The notes under the pieces were generated by a model. That model was given only the letters and a program-made list of their open reading frames with translations, ran no database searches and was not told the origin of the DNA. A stretch of DNA of 64,000 bases, taken from contig CM020502.1 in the NCBI GenBank assembly GCA_009823395.1, positions 2,165,001 through 2,229,000 on the forward strand. The letters are read 5' to 3'. Of the stretch, positions 1 to 10,207 are shown in pieces. The position numbers were made by a program, and so were the translations under genes. Source of the stretch: Thamnaconus septentrionalis. Taxonomy: Eukaryota > Chordata > Actinopteri > Tetraodontiformes > Monacanthidae. Position 1 is the first letter of the stretch. The number at the start of each line of letters is the position of its first letter.

Positions 1-365
1 AATCAGTTTGTACGAATTCCCGCCCCCCTCTCCTCCCAGCTTATTCTGAAAAGTAATAGTGGATAATGAGCAGTAATCCATTTAAAGCCTGAGCGCACAT
101 GCTCACAAACATGTCACACATATTGCGCACTCCCCAGACAGATATTATACGGGGCCTGTATGTATCTGTCGCTGCAGTGGAGGTGCCAAGAATGGCGTCG
201 GCGTGCTCTGCCAAAACAAGACTGCGACTGCCGTCTTTGGAGGATGCGCCGTCTGACATGAACCTTGCGCGGCGGCTTTTAAGTCCTCCTTGATTCGAAA
301 ATCTCGCTCATCCATCCCTTTTCAGTCCACCCTCGTCATCCAAAACCAATCAGCTTCCTGTAAAG
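1..365. other. Unique noncoding DNA with a CCAAT-containing repeat unit at its end
   Basis: No convincing gene is seen. Open frames here are short and unrelated to any family I know. The last 65 bases carry a unit beginning tctcgctcatcc (302-313) and ending aaccaatcagcttcct (344-359). The same two blocks recur, in the same order, at 1109-1120 and 1172-1187, so this stretch is probably part of a dispersed repeat rather than unique sequence. The unit stops six bases before the hAT-like terminus that starts at 366. Confidence 0.55.
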
Positions 366-900
366 CAGTGCTTCTCAATTATTTTCTGTTATGCCCCCCA
401 CAGGAAGAAGAAAATATTTTGCAACCCCCCCTGCCACGACTGTAAATACTATAATTTGTCTATAAAAATTATTATAAGTACACCTCTCATAACATTGATT
501 CCTTATTCACATTAAAGAAAACAAAAAAGAAAGAAACACAGTTTAATTTACAAGAAATAACTTTATTGATATTGTTTTTTAGTCTGTAACAGGAAAGATT
601 TAAAGTGCATCAATTTGCCAGAAATTCAAACAAAACTAAATCCTTATTTAAACTACAAACAACAGTGTCATTGGACAGAGAGAAAGCTTTTATTTTTGGA
701 GCACTTGGGTCATGTCATAGCATGACAAAGACCATGTCTAATGCTGCAGACAGTATCAGCTCCTCTGCTATGGTGTGGGATTTTTTTTTTGCACTGAGCA
801 ATTTGTTGCACCATCTTATATGATGCCAACAGTGCTCGTTGGTTTACTGAAGTAGCATTCACAAAGCGGGATGATTGTTGATAGTATTCGCCAGGTTTTA
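366..900 (+). mobile_element. hAT-like DNA transposon fragment (one terminus visible)
   Basis: The block opens with cagtgcttctcaa at 366, which has the shape of hAT/Charlie terminal inverted repeats (CAGNGNTTCTCAA). It continues with C-runs (gccccccac, aaccccccct), as typical nonautonomous fish hAT ends do. The opposite terminus (ttgagaagcactg) was not found downstream, so the right boundary near 900 is approximate and the copy is truncated or internally rearranged. No transposase frame survives; a 72-residue open frame at 605-823 has no recognisable domain. The family assignment rests on the terminus only. Confidence 0.45.
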
Positions 901-1550
901 GCCCAGCTCATGCTAATGCTGCTATAATCTCTCTTGTCCGTCCCACCTAGCTCCTATGAAAAACTTTTCTTTCTTCCAGCATTCCCGGAACCAATCAACT
1001 TAATTTTAACACTGTGACAAAATAAAGGAATGAATTGATGCTAGGTGCCATACAAAGAAGGTGGTCAGCAAATCACTGCAACCTCAGCGGCCGCTAGCGC
1101 TACTAAATTCTCGCTCATCCGTTTTGGCTCTGCCCCAATTTCAACATTTGTAGTCTCCCCCAGCGTTCTGGAACCAATCAGCTTCCTAAGCTTCCAACTA
1201 ATGGGACTCCTTCTTCTGGTGACAATAAAAGATGGAACGACTGCTGGCTGCCCTTAAAAGTCCAAGAAGATAAACAGGAAGTAACAGCCAGCCAAACTGC
1301 AGGACTGGCATTTCTATCAAAAGTGGCTGGTGTTTTGTCGTGAAAAAAATAGTGACACTGGCATCGTCCCCTGGTGGAAAACATGTTTTTTTCACTGTGC
1401 TTACAACTGGCTGGCTGGAGTTTTGTTAAATCCTGCAGCACATTGCAATTAGACAACAGTGCAGTTGGTGTGGTGTGGCTCACGTCGCCTCTCGCACCAA
1501 TCAAAAATTCTCTAAATAAAACTGATTGGTCCGCTTAAATATGACAGACA
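901..1550. repeat. Degenerate dispersed repeat with recurring ggaaccaatca motifs
   Basis: The motif ggaaccaatca occurs at 988-998 and again at 1170-1180. It is followed by gcttcct at 1181-1187, matching the unit at 344-359 left of the hAT fragment. An inverted CCAAT (gattggtcc) lies near 1523-1531. The stretch 1260-1500 contains two gccagcc/ggctggct blocks in opposite orientation (about 1287 and 1410), suggesting a decayed foldback or MITE. Open frames on the minus strand (1178-1504) have no recognisable protein similarity. A plausible reading is one older repeat split by the hAT fragment. Family unknown. Confidence 0.4.
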
Positions 1551-2640
1551 GCGTGTTTGTCTGATCGCCTTCCAGGTTTTGTCTCCTATTGTGTCTTCTA
1601 TTATCTCTTCACCAGATGGATATGTGAGAAAGGAAAAATGGGTTTGGGAAACATTTTATGTTTTCAGCTAAGTCTAGTTGGAAAGGGGCTGAATGAAAGG
1701 GTGAAAAGATTTTCAAAAGGGACTTTGTCAGAAATGTCTCTGCTTGGTCAAACCGCAGGTTTTCATACCGCAGCTCAAAAATTCCTCAAGAAATGACTTT
1801 GCCCTCCAATACTTTGTGTCACCCTCCCCACTGTGTTCCAGAGCCGCAAGTCTGCTCACCCGATGCAACAATCAGAAATGACCTCAACGTCGCCAACAAG
1901 GACACGGGCAATGGATTACTTGTCAATTTGACTGCATAACAGAATCATGGAGCTGGAAGATGAATTACCCTGCAAACCAGGCAGGACAAGTAGTGTGTGT
2001 GTTCATTTAAACCTGATTTTATGTATTTAACGGCTCACGACGGGCCGTACGTGACAGAGAGCCACCAGTCGCTTAATTCAGATGTATTGAGGCTAACGCG
2101 GCGCGGCCCTGACTGACAGGCAAAACATAACACTCGGAAAACAATTATTCGTGAGCTCCGGCGAATTGGCTCGGCCGCTCCGTTTGATGTTAAACGCTTC
2201 GCTTTGAGCTCAAATTAATTTCTGCCCTCAGCATCCATGAATGTCCATTTGGTTGCCAGCGCGGCGATTGCGCTCCTTCCCCGCCCCCGTCCTTTGATGA
2301 GTGCCCTCTGAGCTATCATCGCTGTCGTCAACAATGCTGCCTCCGTTACTGATTTAATCATAGGTTGTCGGCACGTCCTCGCCGTTGGTCGCGGGAGGGA
2401 GGCTAGCTTCAATCAATATGTCAGCGGCGATGAGATGCTCAGCCCCTGAGAGATGTCCGCAGTGTTTGACCACATTTATGCAGCCCGTGACAGCCTTCTT
2501 TACATATTTCCTTACGCTGCTGCGTGCATTATGTATGTTGCCGCAATGGGTTAGTGCGATCTAGGTAGCAAGTCACCACATACTGTAGTCCGGTAAGTCC
2601 GACAGGGGACCTGGTTCAAGGGGGTTGTACACAAAAAGAA
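1551..2640. other. Unique noncoding DNA, no gene seen
   Basis: Mixed composition. The part from about 2000 to 2560 has balanced GC, several taat cores and few simple repeats, as vertebrate conserved noncoding DNA often has, but nothing specific can be assigned. Short open frames (1557-1796 on plus, 2215-2412 on minus) lack any family signature. Confidence 0.6.
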
Positions 2641-3540
2641 AATGCACACGATGTACGATTTCTCTGAGTGTGTTCAATTTATTCTTTATTCTACTCCCGC
2701 TTTACTGTCCATTGTAACAGAATCAAATTTCATCCTTTTATCATTTTACAAGAGCCACAATTGCCCCTTCTGGTTAAAACTGAACTCTACAAAATTGGAC
2801 ACCACTTTTAAAATCAAAACATACAACTTTCGAACAAATCCCAGGTGTACCTGTTGCACTTTTACACAAGGCCACTTTTTACAGTTATATGCTCGAGCCC
2901 GTCATGGCACGGCATTCGGCCCAACGGCTTTCGCCACTATGCCCATCCTTCACAAAAGTTTGGGGAGGAACAGAGGAATGATATGCAAGAATAACAACAA
3001 CAACAAAAAAAAGACAAATCATTCAACGCTGAAATTCTTTCGTATCCATTTAAGCGTTCAGGTTTCACGCAACACGTCTACTTAGAGTGGCCCGGTTTCA
3101 TCGCACTTTATTTGGCAGCCTCTCAGTGGTGGAAAACACACAGTCAGGGAGATGGTTTTATTTTCTTCCCCTCCCTCCGCTTTAACCACAGATGTTCCTT
3201 GGTATGAAATCTCATATATTAATCTAAGTAGACAGATTAAAGCGATGCGAGGAAAAAAAGCTGTGACAACTGAAGCCTCATGATGAAAAGCTGTAGATTG
3301 TGCCGTCAAAGAGACAGAGCGCTGATGTGTCAGATATGATGAGTGTTCAAGGTAATCGTAAGATGTATCTTTCGGTGAATTAACGGTGACTGCACTTAAG
3401 AATAGTGTGATAAGGATACGCAATTTAAAAGCAATCAGCTGCTGTGGCACCGTGCAATGGGGCTGACTACAAATCAGACGCGTTCAGCAGTTTTGCTGTT
3501 CTATATTGCAACTGTGTTTTGCTTATTAAAAACAATAACC
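2641..3540. other. Noncoding DNA with an uninformative 147-codon open frame
   Basis: The longest frame (2642-3085, plus) is rich in Asn, Lys, Thr and Phe and includes a run of Asn then Lys from a caacaaca/aaaaaa tract. That is what random AT-rich DNA gives, and I see no domain. On the minus strand the sequence around 2672-2687 reads aataaagaataaa, two overlapping polyadenylation hexamers. A minus-strand 3' UTR extending rightward is conceivable but has no exon to support it. Confidence 0.55.
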
Positions 3541-6321
3541 GGGTTTAAACAAAATGACAAGCAAATAAAACTTCTATGATGAACAATAAATCAGGGCACA
3601 TACACAGAATGATGCTACGTGTCTCTCGGAAAAGCACAGATAAACCAGCAAAACTATAAAGTAAGTTTTCAGGAGTTCTCTGCAAGTTTGAAAAATTACA
3701 GGAAATTCTACAAATTGGGTAAGCAGTAATTATTCTCAGGTAGTATCGGTCATGCGGAATGACCATGTCCATCGACCAGGATAAGATAATCGCTTACATG
3801 AGTTGAGTGTTGGCAAAGACAGGATCTACGTGGCAAACCTGTTTTATCCAACATTTCTCACAGTAGCTCTGTTCAGAAAAAAAAAAAAAGTTAGGCCTGG
3901 GAACATAAAAAGATTGAACATTTTAGTCGGAATTCCAGCCATTATCCTGACACTTGTGTGGGAATGGCGTCTATACCCTTCATCCTGCATTTGGTAAATG
4001 GAATGCAAATTTCTAGATGGTCGTGTAAAATAACTAGAGCGAACATCGAGGGAAATCTCCATCCGTGTGTCAGGCGAGTCACAATGGAAACATACATTAG
4101 AGCACAAGTCTGAGGTAAAAGGAGAGAAACACAGGAGCGATTTGATGATGAATTATTGGGGTTACACCTGATCTATCGCGGTCACTGAAGTCATCAGGTT
4201 CCCTGCACAGAAAATTGAAGTCCTGGATGAACCTGTTGAATTTTGACTCCATAACCAAGTTGAGGGAATTGGACACTGAAAAAAAGAATGATGACACTTC
4301 TACACTGGCTCCGACTGTAGGAAATATGTGCCTGAATATGGACACTAGCGTCTTTCACAAGTAAGTTGCATCAAACTGCTAGCTAAACTGCTAGCTGCCT
4401 CATATCCAATCCTACCTGGTTAAACTGGCAAAGAAATGTGAGAAGAGTTTCTATCATTCTGACTTGGCCAGTTTCTTGAGAAAAACCTCTCCAAGGCACC
4501 TAAAGCAGGGCTAAATCAATAGCATGTTCAGGTTAATAGCAGTCGTGTTTTTGTAAGCCAGCACATCAGCAATTAATTAGCCAGTGATTAGAGTCAGTTG
4601 GCAAGAATGACTCACAGCCCGAGGAGGCTATCGTCCTTGTGCTCCACCAGGATAAATCAGTCAGTATTAAAAAGAGGAGGGGGGTTGAAGGTTTGCTCTC
4701 AATATGTATCGGTTAGCCTCGTTTACGGAAGCCCAACGGAACAAAGGAACACAGAGTCAACATTTGAATTTGCCGTTCCATTTCCAGTTTCTCTGGTCAA
4801 ACAACTTGAAGCGAGCACACAGTGCTGAGCCCATTTTAACATTATCAAAAAGAGACACGGGCAGGATTAAAAATGTAAGAATGGGAGGGGAAAAAAAAAA
4901 TCACATTGGGCAAACGAAAAATGAGAGGAGGGTAGAACAGCGAAACTCTGCCGTCCAAAGTCAGTAACGTTAAAATTTAAATCATTTTCGGAACAAAGGC
5001 TGAGTGAAATATCCTCATTTCACTGTTAAATCTAAAGGTCTATATTACATCCTTCCCACTCTCACTTCTTTAATTTTTCATCCCAGGTGCCAGTGGGACA
5101 ACCTAATAAATAGCCCTCTGTTTGCAACCTCTCAAGAAAATGTTTTTGCGCCCTGTTTAAATTTCCACACGTTTGTCAGGATGGAACTAACACCTGCCAC
5201 CATCATGGGCATTAGTTCCCTTTGTGATATCAAGCAGGGCTGATTTAGAATCACATACGTTTTGAAAAGTAGAGCAAGCTAAAATTCAGATGGGAAAATA
5301 TCTCCTCTGTTTGTACTCACATACTAGAACCTGAACTCAAACTTTATGATGTTAGTTCTTTTCTTTGAATTTGTCGCTCACTTTGCCACTGTTCTCACCC
5401 CACCTGAGCTTCCTTGAAAGGTCCCTTCATCATCACCGACTTCAAACTTTTAAATCTTTCTAAAAAAAAACAAACAAACAAAAAAACGCTGTCACACCGA
5501 TGTCACCGCGGCGCACAGACGAGCAGATCAAACGTCAAAAAAAAAAAAAAAAGGAACCACAGACACAAGACGGAAAATAAAAGGCGGTCTCTGAAATCAA
5601 TCTGCCGTCCCGCAGCAGCGCTTCAAACTGGAAAGCAGTGTGCGCCCCCCCCAAACAAACAGACACAGCCACAAAGACTGCTCCAACATGAGAGGAGATG
5701 AAAAGAGGACATGTGTCAAATACCAATCATGTTTCCGACTCGGGGAAGGCAGAGTGCGGCGTAAATGGATTAGGGACCCCTCAAAAGCAATTACTGCTGC
5801 CGTTCCCCGAGTGAAAAACAGGTGTCAAAAGATCCAAGCCTCCGAGGTCAGATTGCACATTCTCGCTATTGTTTGAGTAAAATGAGTTGGAAATGGATAA
5901 ATTGTTCGTGATGACTGAGTTGGGATTTTCTTTTCTTTTTTTATTTTAAGTCTTTCATCTGCGTGTTTTGAGAGCTCTGAAGTGATGTCGAAACAAATTC
6001 ATTTTCACTTTGAGTCAAAATATGTTGAGCCTGAACGATCCGACTGAGCCGGCTTTGTATGCTGGAACAAACACTGCGAAAAGGCTGCATTTCAACTGTT
6101 GAGTAGGTGAAAACCCTCCTAAAAGTCTCTGCTGAAGTGGGTTAAAGAGACATGAACAGCCGCTGCCCTCCTCATTCTCCGGAACAGCGAAAGTTGAATG
6201 AAACTTGCGCAAACCTTTGAGGTTGAAATTCTTCTCTGGGCTGTTTTAGATAGAGCAGGAAAAATGTGTGTGCTTCCGTTTTCTTTTGTTTTCTTTACTC
6301 CTTTAACTCTTTTTTTTAAGT
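3541..6321. other. Unique AT-rich noncoding DNA, no gene seen
   Basis: About 2.8 kb with A-runs (3879-3891, 4891-4900, 5461-5470, 5536-5551) and no recognisable transposon ends, RNA genes or coding domains. A small direct repeat aactgctagct occurs twice near 4375-4396. The 76- to 95-residue open frames between 4598 and 5876 are low-complexity, Lys/Arg/Asn-rich translations of A-runs and do not look coding. Confidence 0.65.
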
Positions 6322-6356
6322 TGTTTTATCATTTAACCATGTTAAATGATAAAACA
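6322..6356. repeat. Perfect hairpin: 16-bp arms, 3-nt loop
   Basis: Left arm tgttttatcatttaac (6322-6337), loop cat (6338-6340), right arm gttaaatgataaaaca (6341-6356). The arms are exact reverse complements. The arm is AT-rich and sits directly against an octamer-containing block (6356-6373). As DNA it could extrude a cruciform; as RNA it would make a strong stem. It could be the remnant of a foldback element, a protein-binding palindrome, or a recent snap-back duplication. Function unknown. Confidence 0.8.
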
Positions 6357-7120
6357 CTATGCAAATGGTTGGTGGCTGGGTTGATGGGTAGATACTGTAT
6401 GTTGGATGGAGGCTAGGAAGGTCAGTCGATCCAGCAGCAGCAACCCAGCAGGGTGCCACCATTTTCACATGAACAATAATTCATAGATATATGATGATGA
6501 TGTCAGAGGCGCGTGGAAGGGTTGTGCGACGCCCACACATCTAGCCTCAAGGCCATGGAATTGTGGAGGAGGACTTGCAAGGCATCGGAATTAGCCTGTT
6601 AAACGCCGGTTTTTAATTGACTTGAGAGCTAAATCACTCTGCAGTGTCCTCGCTAGCGCAGAGAAGTGACCCTGAGACACAAAGGTGGTCGTGACAGCGT
6701 AGTAAAGGCATTGTGGACTGACACAAAGGAGAAGAGCGACGCTGCAAAGAAGGAAGAAAAAAATAATCTGCGTATAAAGCAAAAAGACGGTGGGAGCGTT
6801 GCACCCTAATTAACATTAACGTGACTGAATAGACCTTTTGTTTAGTGGAAGTGGGAATAATGAGCGACTTCATGTGAAGACGTGATTTTTTTTTTTTTTA
6901 AGTCAGTGTCAATTTATCAGTTATGAGTGCAATTAAGTCTTGTTATGTTGCAATTGAGGATTACAATAAAATTGCTAAAGGTGTTTTACAACAAAGTAGG
7001 TGGCAGCATGGGACTAAAATACCTTGACAGTTGAATGATTGACATCGCAGTAGTGGTCCCAGAAGTGGTGTTGCTTTTGGTTGAAGAATCAAAGTAATGT
7101 TCTATGTTATCATTCCTAGA
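6357..7120. other. Unique noncoding DNA with an octamer-containing 18-mer
   Basis: Bases 6356-6373 (actatgcaaatggttggt) are repeated exactly at 11703-11720 and contain ATGCAAAT, the POU/Oct octamer. The rest has T- and A-runs (6887-6899) and no coding or RNA features that I can support. Confidence 0.55.
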
Positions 7121-7320
7121 GGTAGTAAAAGCAGTAGTAGTAGTAGTAGTAGTAGTGGCAGGAGCAGAAGTTGTAGTTGACGTAGAACGCAGCAGCAGGA
7201 CTAGTAGCACTTGTAGTAGTGGTAGTATTGATAGTAGAAGTAGTTAAGAAGTTCTACTAGTGGAGATAGCGGAGTTAGCAGCTGAAGTAGTAATTGATTG
7301 TACCATTAGTAGTATTATTC
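7121..7320. repeat. (AGT)n microsatellite, core 7133-7157, imperfect flanks
   Basis: An uninterrupted AGT run is at 7133-7157. Interrupted agtagt, gtagtggtag and gtagaagtag blocks extend to about 7320. The Thr/Ser-rich open frame on the minus strand is a translation of this repeat. Confidence 0.85.
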
Positions 7321-10182
7321 GGCACTTGTCGGTGGGGAATTTGTCGTCAAAACAGCTGTACAAATAAAGTCTTATTCTTGTTTCTTTTATTTCAAAAGTA
7401 GGTCAGCATTTATTTATTTATTTTTTTTACGAAACACTGATGACTTCTGCTAGAAATATACCATAAGGTGCTCCGTACTTTCTCATGCAAAAGAATGGAG
7501 GGAGCACTGGGGCAGTGCCAAGGAGGAACCAATTAGAAGCTGGCAGTGGGTCCAGTAATTTCCATCACCAGTGTCAGTGTCTACGGCCTTAATGAATTGC
7601 AGCCCAGTGATTTCCAGTTTCAATTAAAGCAGAAGTGAAAGTGTCAGCGCGACTTTCTGCAGATGGTGCGAAGGCCCCGGGACGAGGAGGTGGCGCGGCT
7701 CCACCGGGCGCCATTCTACTCGCAAAGCCGCATGATGCAATACGTTCGAACTTTATTAAAAAGGCCGCCGCTCGAGGGATTCGGACGCTACGTTTTTCGG
7801 CCACGTTGCGAAGTTGAAATTTATTTCAATTAGCCATTCGGTTTCCAGTGAAGGCATCGTGCTGCCCCACACCTCGGCCCACTCTATTTCCTGTCCACCT
7901 GCTTCTTGCCTCAGTAAGGATGAAAAATCCCAATGGGAAGAGGCTGCCATAAATTCAGTGTAATAGAACGTGGCAGTTCAATTGTAGTACGTACGTGGCT
8001 TAAAGTATTTTACAATTTTGAGGGAAATTTCTCAAAAGTAGGGCCCAACTAAAAATGTAGCATCCCTTAAATCTTGTTTTTTGAGTTGAATTAACTTTAA
8101 CATCATCCATGGCTTTTCTTTTGTCATTGGTGGCACAAAATTACACTTATATTTTCAAAAAACAAAACAAAAAAGGCCTACTACCGTGCATGGAGAAATT
8201 CCCAATTAATGACAAGCAAGAGGTTAAAATTCAAATCCTCACAGTTTAAAGTTTCATTCAACCTGCTGTTGAGCGGTGGAGGCTACTGGTGCTCGGTCCC
8301 AAAGGCAGATCATAAAGCCTTAAATAATCTGAATTTTCAGCTTTCAGACGGAAATTTAAGAAGAAAGAAAATCGTGATTTGCTGTGACAAACGACACATT
8401 AAAGCAGCAAATAGCTACATTTAAACGCTCAACACAAGCTTGTTTTTGACATCTGTGCCTGACAACGCGGCAATAATGGCCAATTAGTAAATACGAGTGT
8501 CAAACAGTGACTAATAACCGTGTCACTGATACCTCTTATTTCAATGAGCTGCTCTGAGCCATGAGTTAAATACGTAGCTGCAATTTTTAAAAGCACCATA
8601 ACCAACCATTTTTTTTTAAGTTACATTTTCATTCCACACACACACAATTAAAAAAAAAAAACCTCTTTATATCTTTCCAAAGTAGAGACAGCTTAACTAG
8701 CCGTCTGTTGACAGCCTCCTAAAAACAGACAAACTTGATGTTAGCTTCCTGCTAGCGCCGACACTCTGTTTCTCCCTCCACAACAATGCGAGGATGGAGA
8801 CCAATGCCTGTGCAGCCATTAGCCTGGCAGAGGTCTGAGCGATTTAAAGTGCCCTTTATGATGTCACAAGGGGAGTGTGCCAGGCGGCAATGCAAACGGA
8901 GGGGCCGCCGCTATTCGGAGGGATTAAATGAAAAATAGCTAAAGTCTCCCTCTGTCTCCTCACTGCGAAGGCGGCGCCTGTCTCAGTGACCTTTCCTCAC
9001 TTCCCGCGTCGCAACTTTACGCTCAGGCACCGACAAACAGCTGAGGTCGACAGCGCGTTTTGCCGACGCGCAAGCTAGATGACACCTTCTGACCGGCCGG
9101 CAGACGGATGGGGACACACACGACTGATGGATGCGGGAGGGGGGGGGTTCCTCTGGTGTTCACAGCCGCGTTAAATCACCTCCGCCTGTCCGCAACGCGG
9201 ATGCAAAGCAAGGGGACAATGAATAAGTGGTAGCGTGAAAAGTCGAAACATCTGACGGGGTGGTGGTGGGGGTGGAGAGAGGAGGTAGGCGGGGTTTCTT
9301 CAGCCCTAATGGAACCGTCAACAATCGCTTTCCAGAAGTGGAGACGGAGTCACGGGGCAGATTTTTTTTTTTCTTTTTTGCTCTCTCAACAAGACAGACG
9401 CTTTTTCAGCGCCATTATCGCGGCAAACGTTGCGGCGCTCGACGGACATTCCAGCCCATCAAAGGCGATCATCTCATAAATCCCCGTGCTCGGCGCTGAC
9501 AGGCTGAAGGGAAAATAATGCCGCCGGCTGATTTTTATCTTCCGCAGCACTTCTGCTGATTAGTGCTAACAACCCCCCACCCACCCACCCAAATAAAAAG
9601 GCGGCAGCTCGTTGAGCTAATAGCAACTCGGTGAATGAAAAAAAACCGTGATGGGCCAGCGTACGATGACCATGTGACCCTCTCCATCTCATCCATCTGT
9701 CTCATGAAGACGCTAATTCAATGTGCAATTAAGAAAGAAGAAGAAGAAAAAAAGGAAGCAGGAGCAGCAGAGTAAACAAGTGAGACAGAGGCCTGCGGTC
9801 CGAGTTTAAATGTCAGCAACTGGGTAATCAGCCAATCGGCACAAAGCCATGGTGCAATCATGCAACGGATCAGCCTCCCTTGAATCACACAAACACGCAC
9901 ACACACAGCCACGCACCAGATGATCATGAATAACACATTTGCCCAATAAGAGGCAAACGTCTTGTTTGCCGTCTCTCACTTGATTGGCTTGAAGGGTCAC
10001 AAACGATGTCTGTGTCTCTTTAAGACTCGGCTGTCTCGACAATACAACTTTACAGGAGGTGCTTTCAGCCTGAGGCTGCCCTCCAAATCCCCACCTGCTA
10101 ATTATGCGATCAAGCATCGCTAACTGGGACGAGAGTGATGCTGCCGTCCAGACATCCTCTTCCATCCGTCTTCTAGTTCTCT
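7321..10182. other. Noncoding DNA; GC-balanced blocks at 7560-7950 and 8750-9700
   Basis: No gene is recognised. Blocks 7560-7950 and 8750-9700 are GC-balanced with occasional CpG, taatta or aattag cores, and lack transposon ends. The remainder (7951-8750, 9701-10182) is AT-rich with A- and T-runs. Open frames of 60-80 codons overlap one another in different frames, as expected by chance in GC-rich DNA. Confidence 0.55.
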
Positions 10183-10207
10183 CACACACACACACACACA
10201 CACACAC
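10183..10207. repeat. (CA)n microsatellite
   Basis: About twelve CA units, followed by cgcgcgcgac and then T-runs. The 158-residue minus-strand open frame over it contains the Val-Cys repeat translation and is not considered coding. Confidence 0.9.
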
